Shown here one piece after another: positions 8,110-16,349 of a stretch of DNA of 24,132 nucleotides. A program made the position numbers and the translations under genes. The notes under the pieces were generated by a model. The model had not been told where the DNA came from and did no database searches. It saw only the letters and a list, made by a program, of their open reading frames with translations. Numbering within the stretch: position 1 is the first letter of the stretch; each line of letters starts with the position of its first letter. The stretch is taken from the NCBI GenBank assembly GCA_031396835.1, contig JANNLO010000273.1:1-24132 (forward strand). The letters are read 5' to 3'. This DNA is from Snowella sp031396835 (lineage in GTDB: Bacteria; Cyanobacteriota; Cyanobacteriia; Cyanobacteriales; Microcystaceae).

Positions 8110-9192
8110 ATGTTAGATACCATTATTGTTCTTTTATTCGTCTTTGCGATCGCAGGAATCGGCTTTGATAGTGTTGACTTGCTACCTGATAATGTTAGAG
8201 CGCAAATTTCCAATATTGAGGCTTTACGTTGGTTAGCAGCAGGATTTGCCTCCATTATTGGCTTAGCCTTGGGTTTAGTCGCTCAAACAACCTATCGCCG
8301 TTTAGAAAATCGCATTCGTCAAACTCCCATTGAAACGATTCTTACCCGTGCTGTCGGTCTAGTGATTGGGTTATTGATTGCTAACTTAATGCTTGCTCCC
8401 ATTTTTCTGTTACCCATTCCTGGTGAATTTTCTTTTATTAAACCAACAATAGCGATTTTTGGGAGTGTTATCTCGTCTTTTTTGGGAATTAGTCTAGCTG
8501 ACACTCATGGGCGCACATTTTTGAGATTAATTAATCCCAATAGCATTGAAACCATGTTGGTGGCCGAAGGAACGCTTCAACCAATCGCACCCAAAGTTTT
8601 GGATACAAGCTGCATTATTGATGGCCGCATTGAGCAATTATTACAAACAGGTTTTATTGAAGGACAAATCTTAATTCCTCAATTTGTGTTAGCTGAATTA
8701 CAACAATTAGCCGACACTGGCAACGATCAAAAACGGGTACGAGGACGACGAGGATTAGATATTTTAGGACGGATGCAAGAAGCTTTTCCTGAATGTATTG
8801 TGATTCATTCCGCCGATTATGATGATATTAATTCTGTAGATGCCAAATTAATCCGTCTTTCCCAAGAAATTAACGGAATGCTACTTACTAATGATTACAA
8901 TCTCAGCAAAGTTGCTAATCTTCAAAAAGTCGTTATTCTAAATGTGAATGATCTAGCTCAGGCATTGCGTCCAGTTTATTTGCCTGGTGATCCTCTAGAC
9001 CTCAAAATCCTCAAACAGGGCAAAGAACCTGCTCAGGGAATTGGTTATTTAGAAGACGGTACGATGGTCGTGGTAGAAGAAGGCCGAGATTTTTTGGGTT
9101 CAGAGGTGAGGGTGATCGTTACTTCTGCTTTGCAAACATCGGCAGGACGAATGATTTTTGCTAAACTTCAATCGGTGATGGCTTCTTCTTAA
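8110..9192 (+). CDS. Membrane-anchored PIN/TRAM-domain protein (YacL-like)
   Basis: The 360-residue protein begins with about four hydrophobic helices (residues 3-20, 39-60, 80-100 and 108-130). A PIN nuclease-like domain follows with its acidic residues visible in VLDTSCIIDGRIE, VDAKLI and TNDYNL. The C-terminus (PGDPLDLKI... GIGYLEDGTMVVVEEG) is a TRAM nucleic-acid-binding domain. This order is that of the YacL family, widespread in Gram-positives and cyanobacteria. PIN domains are usually metal-dependent ribonucleases, but the target here is unknown. I prefer ATG 8110, preceded by TAGGATAG, over a TTG at 8092 in the same frame. The gene lies just downstream of the TnpB relic, so its promoter is in the 178-base gap between them or inside the old element. 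Confidence 0.88.
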   Translation: MLDTIIVLLFVFAIAGIGFDSVDLLPDNVRAQISNIEALRWLAAGFASIIGLALGLVAQTTYRRLENRIRQTPIETILTRAVGLVIGLLIANLMLAPIFLLPIPGEFSFIKPTIAIFGSVISSFLGISLADTHGRTFLRLINPNSIETMLVAEGTLQPIAPKVLDTSCIIDGRIEQLLQTGFIEGQILIPQFVLAELQQLADTGNDQKRVRGRRGLDILGRMQEAFPECIVIHSADYDDINSVDAKLIRLSQEINGMLLTNDYNLSKVANLQKVVILNVNDLAQALRPVYLPGDPLDLKILKQGKEPAQGIGYLEDGTMVVVEEGRDFLGSEVRVIVTSALQTSAGRMIFAKLQSVMASS

Positions 9193-9378
9193 TAAAAGTA
9201 TTTTTAAAGTAAAATGCAACTTAGAAAAAATCCGAAAATCTGATTGAATTGGTGCAACGATCATTTATAGTAGATAGTTGACTTATCGTCTGACTTAAAA
9301 TATTGACTAGCCTATTTTTTAATCAAAAAAAGTCCTTCCGTAGTAACTATTTAGATAAATAAATAACCTAAAAAATTA

Positions 9379-10185
9379 ATGAATAACTCAACTTTAACTG
9401 CACTTTGCCTAAAACTCTTTGGGGTAATTTTTATATTGTCCTCGTTGCTGGATTATCTCACTCTATTGATTCCACTTAATTTAAAAGATCCCCAATGGCA
9501 ATTAGGATTAGTGACCAATTTAGTTGATCGGGGCATCGTCCCAATGGTAGGAATCGGTCTAATTCTTGTCGGTTATTGGATTGATGCGACGATTTATGGT
9601 GATACTCCCAACACTCAAGCTTCTCGTTTTGATTTGCGTCTGCCAACTTTCATTTTAGCGGCTCTTTTGGGGTTAATGTTTTTGCTAATTGTGCCTCTTC
9701 ATCTTAATAATTTGAATCAGGCGAAAACTGCGGCTTTAGCTCAAATTGAAAGGGGTGCTAGCCAGGGCAAAGAACAAATTCAGGGTTTTCTCAGACAGAT
9801 TAATAGTCTTTCTCAAAATCCTGAAGTTTTAAATAAACAGGTTGAAGAACGTTCTAAAGCGATTGAAAATGGGACATTTCAAGGTAATGTCTTGACAGCT
9901 CAACAACTAGAATCTCTTGCTAATGAAAAAGCTCAATTACAAGGGCTACGAGATTTATCTAAAGATCCAGCCGCTTACAAAGCCAAAATTGCTGAGATTA
10001 AAAAACAACTAGAAACCCAATTGCAAGAGCGTCAAGACAAAGCAGAAAATGACGCAACAACTCAAGCAATCAAGCAAGGATTACGAACTGGTTTAAATAG
10101 CCTAATGTTATCAATTGGTTATGCTACAGCTGGAGTATTAGGATTACGGAGTGTTATTTCTACGAGTAAGCTTTCTCGGCGTTAA
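9379..10185 (+). CDS. HpsJ-like membrane protein, second copy away from the exosortase
   Basis: The 268-residue protein has helices at about residues 9-32, 44-67 and 86-107, then a long charged, helix-forming stretch (about 110-230, rich in Q, E, K and A, probable coiled coil), and a last helix near 236-256. It resembles the HpsJ-like protein at 2639-3373 in topology, and the segment around KDPQWQLGLVTNLVDRGIVPMVG aligns with NPSWEFQTIGALVEKVVVPLMG there. The Q/E-rich part is about 30 residues longer. It stands alone between the PIN-TRAM gene and nusB with upstream gaps of 186 and downstream of about 170 bases, so it probably has its own promoter. Function is unknown; a link to polysaccharide or surface export rests only on the family. 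Confidence 0.68.
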   Translation: MNNSTLTALCLKLFGVIFILSSLLDYLTLLIPLNLKDPQWQLGLVTNLVDRGIVPMVGIGLILVGYWIDATIYGDTPNTQASRFDLRLPTFILAALLGLMFLLIVPLHLNNLNQAKTAALAQIERGASQGKEQIQGFLRQINSLSQNPEVLNKQVEERSKAIENGTFQGNVLTAQQLESLANEKAQLQGLRDLSKDPAAYKAKIAEIKKQLETQLQERQDKAENDATTQAIKQGLRTGLNSLMLSIGYATAGVLGLRSVISTSKLSRR

Positions 10186-10333
10186 TCACTTTGATTTTAA
10201 GTAAATTATTGATCTTTAAATTCAGTAATATTTTATCTTGTAATCAAGTTTTGAGATCAGACTTTTGGTGAGCTGTATGATGAGTTTCGATGATTTATTG
10301 TAAGCTAATAGTTTAAATTTTTTTCTTAACTTT

Positions 10334-10353
10334 GGGGATTAAGCCCCGTTTTT
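10334..10353 (+). promoter_or_regulatory. Terminator-like hairpin in the nusB leader
   Basis: GGGG (10334-10337) and CCCC (10344-10347) form a short stem, extendable by one T.G pair, with loop ATTAAG, followed by GTTTTTT. It ends only about six bases before the nusB ATG at 10359. It could be a weak terminator for upstream transcripts or an attenuator that also covers the ribosome-binding region. The stem is short, so this is tentative. Confidence 0.35.
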
Positions 10354-10358
10354 TGTTT

Positions 10359-11006
10359 ATGTCTCCTCGTCAACAACCCCGACGTATTGCCCGTGAATTG
10401 GCTCTGCTGAGTTTGAGTCAAATTAAAAACAATCCCGAAAAATTAGATAAAGAAAATGCCAATTCTTTGGTTTTGGCGGCAATTCGCACTTTAACCACTG
10501 AAATCCATGACATTCTTGAAACAGCTTCAGCCGAAGTTAATCGTAGTAATGAACGACTTTTGAGTAGTGAAATTCGCGCAACTTCTGTGGATGGTGCTAA
10601 GGCAATGATTAAAGAAGCCATAGAACTGACCCAAACAGCGATTAATCGAATGGCGATCGCGATTGAATTACCCGAAACCATTCAATTAGCCAGCCAATAT
10701 GAAGTCCGTGAATATACTTTGGAATTAATCGGAGCCGTTCATCGTCGTCGTCAAGAGATTGATCAGCAACTTGAACAAGCACTTGTTGATTGGCAATTAA
10801 ACCGTTTACCGAAAATTGATCAGGATATTTTGCGGTTAGCTTTGGCGGAAATAATGTTCCTTGAAGTTCCCCAAAAAGTTGCTATCAACGAAGCGATCGA
10901 ACTTGCTAAACGTTACTCTGATGACGAAGGACATCGATTTATTAATGGGGTATTACGACGAGTTAGTAATCAATTGCCCAACATTTCTAGTAGTCTGCCG
11001 CACTGA
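10359..11006 (+). CDS. nusB: Transcription antitermination factor NusB
   Basis: NusB binds boxA RNA with NusE (S10) and promotes antitermination of rRNA operons. The 215-residue product starts with MSPRQQPRRIARELALLSL, the conserved R..ARELALQ.L helix, and ends with PKIDQDILRLALAEIMF and VPQKVAINEAIELAKRYS followed by FINGVL, the core NusB signature. It is longer than the 139-residue E. coli protein owing to an extra helical insertion in the middle, usual for cyanobacterial NusB. I prefer ATG 10359 because an in-frame TTG at 10332 would translate through the GGGG...CCCC hairpin. The gene ends 10 bases before the 3' end of the convergent helicase gene, with no clear terminator between them. 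Confidence 0.93.
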   Translation: MSPRQQPRRIARELALLSLSQIKNNPEKLDKENANSLVLAAIRTLTTEIHDILETASAEVNRSNERLLSSEIRATSVDGAKAMIKEAIELTQTAINRMAIAIELPETIQLASQYEVREYTLELIGAVHRRRQEIDQQLEQALVDWQLNRLPKIDQDILRLALAEIMFLEVPQKVAINEAIELAKRYSDDEGHRFINGVLRRVSNQLPNISSSLPH

Positions 11007-11015
11007 TTTAAAAAG

Positions 11016-12269
11016 TTAGTTGTCACTATCTAATTCAGAAGCAGAAGTTAAAGAATGTTCAAGAAGCTCAACCATTAAATTCTTATTTTCATAGAGCATA
11101 ATTAGGTGATCCCTTGCTCTTGTCATTGCAGTGTAAAGACCTGCTTTTTCTTGAAAATCTAGATCTTTATTGTCAATATTTTCGACGATCTTATCAATTC
11201 CAGCTATGATCACAGCATCAAATTCAACTCCTTTTAGTGCATTCCAAGAATCAACAATTACAAAGGGTCTGTCCACAACATTAATGTTTCTTTCGGTAGA
11301 AGATTTGGGTGCGTGGTGTCCAATTTCAAGTTGACTTAGTTCCTTGCTAATCTCTTGCCTTAACTTCCCTTCTTGAGGACGAGTAAGTATTCCTATTGAA
11401 GATTCTGGAAAAGATTGTAATGCAATTTTAACTTGCTGAGCAACTTGTTTAGGCAGATCTTCATAACTTAATTGAACTAACAAAGGCTTAATATTAGAGC
11501 TTCTTGATGTTTTCTTTCTGGGTTCAATAATACTACCAATGCCAGGAGTATTTTTAATTCTTCCAGACTCATCTCTTTCTCTTTTTTCCACTTTCATATC
11601 CGCACTTAATAAAGCTGGTTTAATAAAATTCCAGGCTACATCTAGAATTTCTGGTGCGTTACGATAATTCAGATCAAAAATTTGAGAACGACCACCTGGA
11701 ATTTCAATCCCTAATTCCTTCCATGTCCAACTAGATTTACGACGATGGGGTTGTCCATAAACTGATTGAGTGTTGTCATAAACAAAGAATAAAGAATTTG
11801 TTTCTAATGATACGACATTCAAAAGACATCGAAACCATTCATCATAAAAATCTTGAGCTTCATCTACTAAAATTGCTTGATATTTGACTTTAGATTTATC
11901 AGCTAATGCAATCACTTTTTGTCGTTCTGATACTTCTTGATCCCACTTATAATCATAACCAAGAAAACGATATGCCCAGCTATGAAATGTATAACAATCT
12001 ACTTTTTTATCTAATTCTTTTTCAGCGAGTTTTGAATCAATCCATCCTTTCATAAATCGGTTGAAACTTAAAACTAAAATCTTATCGTAATTGTCAATCA
12101 GAGTCTCGATTCTATTTCTTAAAACTAGAGATTTTCCTGAGCCAGCAACACCCCGAACAATTGATGAACCTTCACGCCCAAAATCTTTAGCTCTTGTTTG
12201 TTCTCGATCTAATGTTTCTAAAGTTAATCTTTGAGGAAGAGTCTGCTGAAAATTTATCCACTGATTCAT
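11016..12269 (-). CDS. Compact UvrD/Rep-like SF1 helicase or NTPase
   Basis: The 417-residue protein carries superfamily 1 helicase motifs in order: Walker A GVAGSGKS (40-47), FNR (69-71, motif Ia region), Walker B/DEAQD (136-140), YDNTQSVYG (motif III region, 164-172), YRN (202-204, motif IV), KGVEFDAVII (346-355, motif V) and YTAMTRARDHLI (379-390, motif VI). It is much shorter than UvrD, Rep or PcrA (about 700 residues), so the 1B and 2B subdomains are reduced. There is no nuclease or other extra domain. DNA translocation or unwinding is expected from the family, but the pathway is unknown. It lies 119 bases after sbcC on the same strand and has a convincing promoter of its own. A repair or anti-phage role is speculation from context. 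Confidence 0.85.
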   Translation of the reverse strand: MNQWINFQQTLPQRLTLETLDREQTRAKDFGREGSSIVRGVAGSGKSLVLRNRIETLIDNYDKILVLSFNRFMKGWIDSKLAEKELDKKVDCYTFHSWAYRFLGYDYKWDQEVSERQKVIALADKSKVKYQAILVDEAQDFYDEWFRCLLNVVSLETNSLFFVYDNTQSVYGQPHRRKSSWTWKELGIEIPGGRSQIFDLNYRNAPEILDVAWNFIKPALLSADMKVEKRERDESGRIKNTPGIGSIIEPRKKTSRSSNIKPLLVQLSYEDLPKQVAQQVKIALQSFPESSIGILTRPQEGKLRQEISKELSQLEIGHHAPKSSTERNINVVDRPFVIVDSWNALKGVEFDAVIIAGIDKIVENIDNKDLDFQEKAGLYTAMTRARDHLIMLYENKNLMVELLEHSLTSASELDSDN

Positions 12270-12325
12270 AATTAAATTAACCTAAATTAACTGGTATTAT
12301 AAAATTTCAAAACTATCTACAGTTA

Positions 12326-12355
12326 ATTTTATTGCCATGATAAAATTAAGGTCAA
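12326..12355 (-). promoter_or_regulatory. Putative sigma-70-type promoter of the helicase gene
   Basis: On the - strand TTGACC (12355-12350), an 18-base spacer and TAAAAT (12331-12326), both 5 of 6 matches to consensus. It lies 57 bases upstream of the helicase ATG and after the sbcC stop, so the helicase need not depend on sbcC transcription. Confidence 0.5.
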
Positions 12356-12388
12356 CCGTAAAAATACTGAATTTGAAAACTGATTAAC

Positions 12389-15300
12389 TTACCCTGAAAT
12401 TCTGACTGTTGATCCTTGATTTGATTTATATACTTCAATTCGTTGCTGAAAAGATTCTTTAAATTGGGGCATATGAGTTACGGTTAAAATGCAAGCAAAA
12501 TCTGAAGAGATCGCATTAATTGCTGCCACTAAACGTTCACATCCATCAGCATCTTGAGTACCAAAACCTTCATCTATAATTAACAATTGCAAAGCTGTTC
12601 CTGCCCGTTGTGCGAGTAATTTTGCTAGGGCTAAACGAATAGAAAAATTAATCCGAAAAGCTTCTCCACCCGAATAGGTTTCATAGGGACGAGTTGCCTG
12701 GGCATCAGCAATCAAAATATCTAAAGTATCAATTAATTTAGTGTTGCGTTTAGACGTTCCTTTACTTGCTTTTTGAGTAACAAATTGTATATGTAATTGA
12801 TTACCTGTTAAGCGCGCTAAAATCTGATTTGTTTCTGCTTCCAACTGAGGTAAAATATTCTCAATCATTAAGGCTTGAATGCCATTTTTACCAAAGGCTT
12901 GAGTTAATTCTTTATGGATTCGATGTTGTTTTTTAGCTTCTTGTAACTGCTGAATTGTTTCTTGATTTTGCTCTTTGAGCATTTCTAATTGTCTTGTTAA
13001 TTGCTCTAAACCACCTTTTTTCGAGAGTAAATTATCCAAGTTTTGACGACGATTTTGAATGCTTTTTTCTAAAGATTCAATTTCAGTTTGATGATTAACA
13101 AATTGTTGGATCTGCTGGTTTAATTTGCTGAGATCGGCTTGCATTTTTAGTTTTTCTGTATATCTTTCTGTAATGTTATTAACTAACTGGTTTAACCGAG
13201 TTTGTAACGGAAAAAATTGTTCTTCGGCATGGTTTAATTCCTGATAGCGGAGTTGCCAAATTTGGTTTTGTCTGAGGGTTTGTAAAATTTCTTGATGGTG
13301 CGATCGCCTATAATCTATATCTTCAATTTGGCGATCAATTTGGATAATTTTCTGTTGCAATTCAGAACTTTGACGCAACTGTTGACTTTCCTGTTTTAAT
13401 TGAGTAATTTGTGCTATTAATTGAGGTTTTTCCTGATTAATATTAGCTTGACGACGATTAGCTTCTTCTAATTTTACCTGTTTTATTTCCGCCCAACGCC
13501 ATTTTTCCACCTCTGCCCTAGCTAATGCGTGAGACTGATCATCGTATTCCAAACTATCTAAATCTTCAATGAGAGTTGCTAACTCTAAATGCAAATCTTC
13601 AGCATATTTTTTTTGATTAAGAGCTAGTTCAATTTGTTTAATTTCTAATTGTAATAGTTGCAAATTTTCGTGCATTTCTCCACTCTTTTCTAATTCAGAT
13701 TCATACTGTCCAAATTGCTGTTGTAGGGCATCATAAATTTTTAATCCGTTAGTAACTTCTGCATATTCTCCCCGTAAAATTTGTAATTCCCGTCCCGAAA
13801 CTGCCATTTGTTCCTTTAAAACCCAAATTTGATCCCGAATTTCTTGTTGTTGAGCTTGAGTTTTACTAATAACTTGATGATGGTGCTGCTCACTTAATTC
13901 CTGTTCACAAAGCGGACAAATAGCATCAGGTATATCTAATAATTTTAATTTTTCGTCTAACTCAATAACTTGCTCTTCATAAATGCGTTGATGTTCCTGT
14001 AATCTTTCTTGAAAATGTCGCCGTTCCTGTCCTTTTTCCTCAACTCGTTTTTGATAAACTTTCTTTTTATCTAATTCTTTAATTTGAGTATCTGTATCTT
14101 GAAAAGCTCGACGAATTTGGGGAATTTCTTTAATCTTTTCTGTTAATTCAGTGACTAATATTTTCCGTTGTTCTAACTTAGCTAAAAGTTGAGATTCAGC
14201 CCGTTCAATTTCGATTTGAATCGTGCAACGTCTTTGCTGTAAAGGAGAAACTTGATGTTGTAAGTTATCCAATTTTGTCAAACGCTGACGATGTTGTTTA
14301 AGTTTTTCTATGCCCGCTTGAATTTCGGCTGAACGATTCAGAACAACTTGTAGTTCTTGCTCTTGATTATCAATATTTTCTAATTGTACTTGGACTTGTT
14401 TTATTTTTAAACTCAATTCATTATTTTTTTGAATTAACTGTTGTTCAAGAGTTTGTTTTTGTTGTTGAGCTTCTTGAAATAATTGAAATTTATTAGATAA
14501 TGATTCTTCTTCTTTTTGTAAATTAATTAAAGCTTGATAATTTCCCTTAATTTCCGATTCTTGATCTAGTAATTGTTGAAGATGAATTAATTGATCTTCT
14601 AACCCTTTTTTTTCTTGCTCAAAACGTTGAATTTCTTGATTTAAATTCTGAGCTTGAGTTTGTTGCCAAGTTAATTGTTGTTGCCAAGTCAGACGTTGAT
14701 TTTCAGTGACTTTTAATTGTTGTAATTGCGATTGTTCTTGTGCTTGTAATTGTTGAATTTGTTGAATGTCTTGATGCAGATTAATACGATTTATTTCAAC
14801 TTCATTTTGCTGACTAAGTTGTTGCTTTTCAGTCTCTATTTTTGCATCTAGAATATCAACTTGTGTCTTATGATTTCTAGCTATTTCTTTCGCTTGTTCT
14901 GCCAGAATTTCATAACGATCTAGTTTTAATAAATCAGCTAAAACTTGTTTGCGTTTGCTGGGGCCGTATAACATAAATTCATCAGCCCGACCTTGACGAA
15001 GATAGGCCGAATTAGTGAAAGTATCGTAATCTAATTTAATCGCATCAATGATTTGTTCTTGAGTTGCTCTTAACCCTTTTGCTGTCAGAGAACGAAAGTT
15101 TCCATTACTTTCAATTTGAAATTCTAAGACGCTACTTTTTCCCCGATGACGACTGCGAATAACCTTATAAATTTGTTGATTACTAATAAATTGAAAATCA
15201 ACTCGCACATAATCTGTCCCCGTATGCAGAACATCATCTTCACTTGCAGCACGGCTTTCGCCCCAAATTGCCCAGGTAATACTTTCCAGAAGAGATGATT

Positions 15301-15409
15301 TTCCAGAACCATTTGCACCACAAATACAAGCAGTATGCAATCCCCGAAAATCTAGAGTTGTTTCTCGATAACTAAGAAAGTTTTTAAGAATAAGTTGCAA
15401 AGGAATCAT
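12389..15409 (-). CDS. sbcC: Exonuclease subunit SbcC (SMC-like ATPase)
   Basis: SbcC forms the ATPase and coiled-coil part of the SbcCD (Mre11-Rad50-type) complex, which processes DNA ends and hairpins. The 1006-residue protein begins with MIPLQLILKNFLSYRET and Walker A GANGSGKS (31-38). Long Gln/Glu/Leu-rich coiled coils flank a zinc-hook CPLC near residue 498, at the middle, as in Rad50. The C-terminal ATPase lobe has the signature YSGGEAFRINFSIRLALAK (about residue 896), Walker B LLIIDEGFGTQDADG and the switch His in TVTHMPQF. Length and architecture are complete. The nuclease partner sbcD is not in this window, which is unusual for bacteria that pair them but common, as I recall, in cyanobacteria. 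A 53-codon gene lies 34 bases upstream on the same strand. Confidence 0.93.
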   Translation of the reverse strand: MIPLQLILKNFLSYRETTLDFRGLHTACICGANGSGKSSLLESITWAIWGESRAASEDDVLHTGTDYVRVDFQFISNQQIYKVIRSRHRGKSSVLEFQIESNGNFRSLTAKGLRATQEQIIDAIKLDYDTFTNSAYLRQGRADEFMLYGPSKRKQVLADLLKLDRYEILAEQAKEIARNHKTQVDILDAKIETEKQQLSQQNEVEINRINLHQDIQQIQQLQAQEQSQLQQLKVTENQRLTWQQQLTWQQTQAQNLNQEIQRFEQEKKGLEDQLIHLQQLLDQESEIKGNYQALINLQKEEESLSNKFQLFQEAQQQKQTLEQQLIQKNNELSLKIKQVQVQLENIDNQEQELQVVLNRSAEIQAGIEKLKQHRQRLTKLDNLQHQVSPLQQRRCTIQIEIERAESQLLAKLEQRKILVTELTEKIKEIPQIRRAFQDTDTQIKELDKKKVYQKRVEEKGQERRHFQERLQEHQRIYEEQVIELDEKLKLLDIPDAICPLCEQELSEQHHHQVISKTQAQQQEIRDQIWVLKEQMAVSGRELQILRGEYAEVTNGLKIYDALQQQFGQYESELEKSGEMHENLQLLQLEIKQIELALNQKKYAEDLHLELATLIEDLDSLEYDDQSHALARAEVEKWRWAEIKQVKLEEANRRQANINQEKPQLIAQITQLKQESQQLRQSSELQQKIIQIDRQIEDIDYRRSHHQEILQTLRQNQIWQLRYQELNHAEEQFFPLQTRLNQLVNNITERYTEKLKMQADLSKLNQQIQQFVNHQTEIESLEKSIQNRRQNLDNLLSKKGGLEQLTRQLEMLKEQNQETIQQLQEAKKQHRIHKELTQAFGKNGIQALMIENILPQLEAETNQILARLTGNQLHIQFVTQKASKGTSKRNTKLIDTLDILIADAQATRPYETYSGGEAFRINFSIRLALAKLLAQRAGTALQLLIIDEGFGTQDADGCERLVAAINAISSDFACILTVTHMPQFKESFQQRIEVYKSNQGSTVRISG

Positions 15410-15443
15410 GATGTTTTTCCCTTTTGCGATTTGCTAAATTAAG

Positions 15444-15605
15444 TTAACTCAAATACGTAATATTGAAATAATAACTCATTTCGTCAATAGGAGCAGGCAA
15501 CATTTCTCCTCGAAAATCTAAAATTTGCACCAAAATCAGATAGGCGAGAGCGAGTAAAACAGAAATTGCGCCTGTAATAATTGCAATTATTTTCTTCTTT
15601 TCCAT
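15444..15605 (-). CDS. Small one-helix membrane protein upstream of sbcC
   Basis: A 53-codon gene begins at ATG 15605 and ends at TAA 15444-15446. The product starts with a basic MEKKK, has one strongly hydrophobic helix (about residues 6-27), then a polar tail containing FRGEMLPAPIDEMSYYFN. The basic start followed by a helix suggests an N-in, C-out membrane protein. It precedes sbcC by 34 bases on the same strand and may share its transcript. I do not recognise the family. The ordered composition, with a conserved-looking Pro-rich tail, argues for a real gene. No enzyme motif is visible. Confidence 0.6.
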   Translation of the reverse strand: MEKKKIIAIITGAISVLLALAYLILVQILDFRGEMLPAPIDEMSYYFNITYLS

Positions 15606-15697
15606 CACGATTTTTAATAAAATTAATATTTTTTAGGCACTCATTCGTATCATATCAAGACTTTGGAGAAATTTTCAATATTTTTACATTTTAAAGC

Positions 15698-15866
15698 TTA
15701 TGGTTTTTCGGTAGGGGAAGCCTCCCATTTTTTCAACAAGTATAAATACTCAGGCAAGCAAGAAGACTTTTATCGGAACGATCCTAATTCCAATCACGCA
15801 ATTTAGAGAACCGTTTAAAATCTCTGAACTCCCGCCAAGGACTGCCATATAAGGATCTTGCCGTGA
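15698..15866 (-). pseudogene. Frameshifted C-terminal relic of an unidentified gene
   Basis: On the - strand one frame reads ARSLYGSPWREFRDFKRF and then SKLRDWN before a TAG. Sense then continues in the same frame (DRSDKSLLA) and shifts to a neighbouring frame reading PEYLYLLKKWEASPTEKP, ending at TAA 15698-15700. The composition looks like a protein tail, but no single frame is open throughout and I cannot name the family. It abuts the decayed toxin on its upstream side. Confidence 0.4.
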
Positions 15867-15870
15867 AGTA

Positions 15871-16042
15871 CAATGCTTATTGCAACCACAGGAACAGCCC
15901 TGTAAATCCTCTAATTTTCCTTTAAGAGGATGAGTTTCTAATGAGGTCGCAAATACGTTTTTTAAGTTCAGGATAACGACAAACATAGCGACGTAAAACA
16001 CACCCGAACTTGGGAGAAATAATAATTTTTCTTATTATTCAT
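15871..16042 (-). pseudogene. Decayed RelE/ParE-type toxin
   Basis: Immediately after the antitoxin relic, the - strand reads RKIIISPKFGCVLRRYVCRYPELKKRICDLI in one frame, stops at TAA within 16 bases of a shift, and continues in another frame as SLETHPLKGKLEDLQGCSCGCN (around 15935-15875). This matches the layout of RelE/YafQ-like toxins: a F...L++....P.L...I..... helix, then L.THPLKGKL....SC..... The frame also lacks a usable ATG, since the one at 16042 is out of frame by a base, and the final strand (.R(I/L)...) with the catalytic end is missing. RelE toxins are ribosome-dependent mRNA nucleases; this copy cannot be active. Assignment is by recall of the family pattern, not by search. Confidence 0.6.
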
Positions 16043-16044
16043 TT

Positions 16045-16268
16045 CTAAGTTTTAAGAATGGCTTGTAATTCCGAGATCGCCTCTTTTGCAGTGTAGAAAG
16101 GCAACAAACCCGCCCGATATGCCGCTAGTGATTCTTGGGCATTTTTGGCAGTTTCATTTCATCTCGTCTTTTTTGAATTTGACGATCACGCACAATACAA
16201 AGCAATGTTTCTTGATCCTCGTCCGTTAATTGTTCAACTACTTCCAGAACCTCGGTTAAAGTAATCAT
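16045..16268 (-). pseudogene. Frameshifted small antitoxin-like gene
   Basis: From ATG 16268 the frame reads MITLTEVLEVVEQLTDEDQ, continues ETLLCIVRDRQIQKRRDE, and then runs to an early stop. Removing one missing base near 16158 restores the family sequence in the next frame: ETAKNAQESLAAYRAGLLP followed by FYTAKEAISELQAILKT and TAG at 16045-16047. The total length is one base short of 75 codons, in line with a single deletion. This Glu/Leu-rich, about 75-residue type occurs widely in cyanobacteria beside RelE/ParE-like toxins and is usually called an antitoxin. A toxin relic follows within three bases of its stop, which supports that reading. Confidence 0.65.
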
Positions 16269-16349
16269 TAGTGAAATTTCTTAATCTGTTGTAACTAAGA
16301 TTTTAATATACCGAACAATCTAAAATAGTGTAATCGCCATTTTCTTTAA

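Noticed and set aside
10332..10358. TTG start for NusB
   Set aside because: It would translate through a hairpin with a T-run, and the family begins at the ATG 10359 region.
15713..15735. GGGA...TCCC hairpin followed by T-run as a + strand terminator
   Set aside because: Only four base pairs, and no + strand gene ends there.
15906..15931. Inverted repeat ATCCTCT...AGAGGAT as a regulatory hairpin
   Set aside because: It falls inside the toxin relic and has no T-run; likely chance.
15750..16001. An 83-codon - strand ORF as an intact Cys-rich small protein
   Set aside because: Its first half matches the shifted toxin relic and the second half lies over another relic in different frames, so the open frame is accidental.
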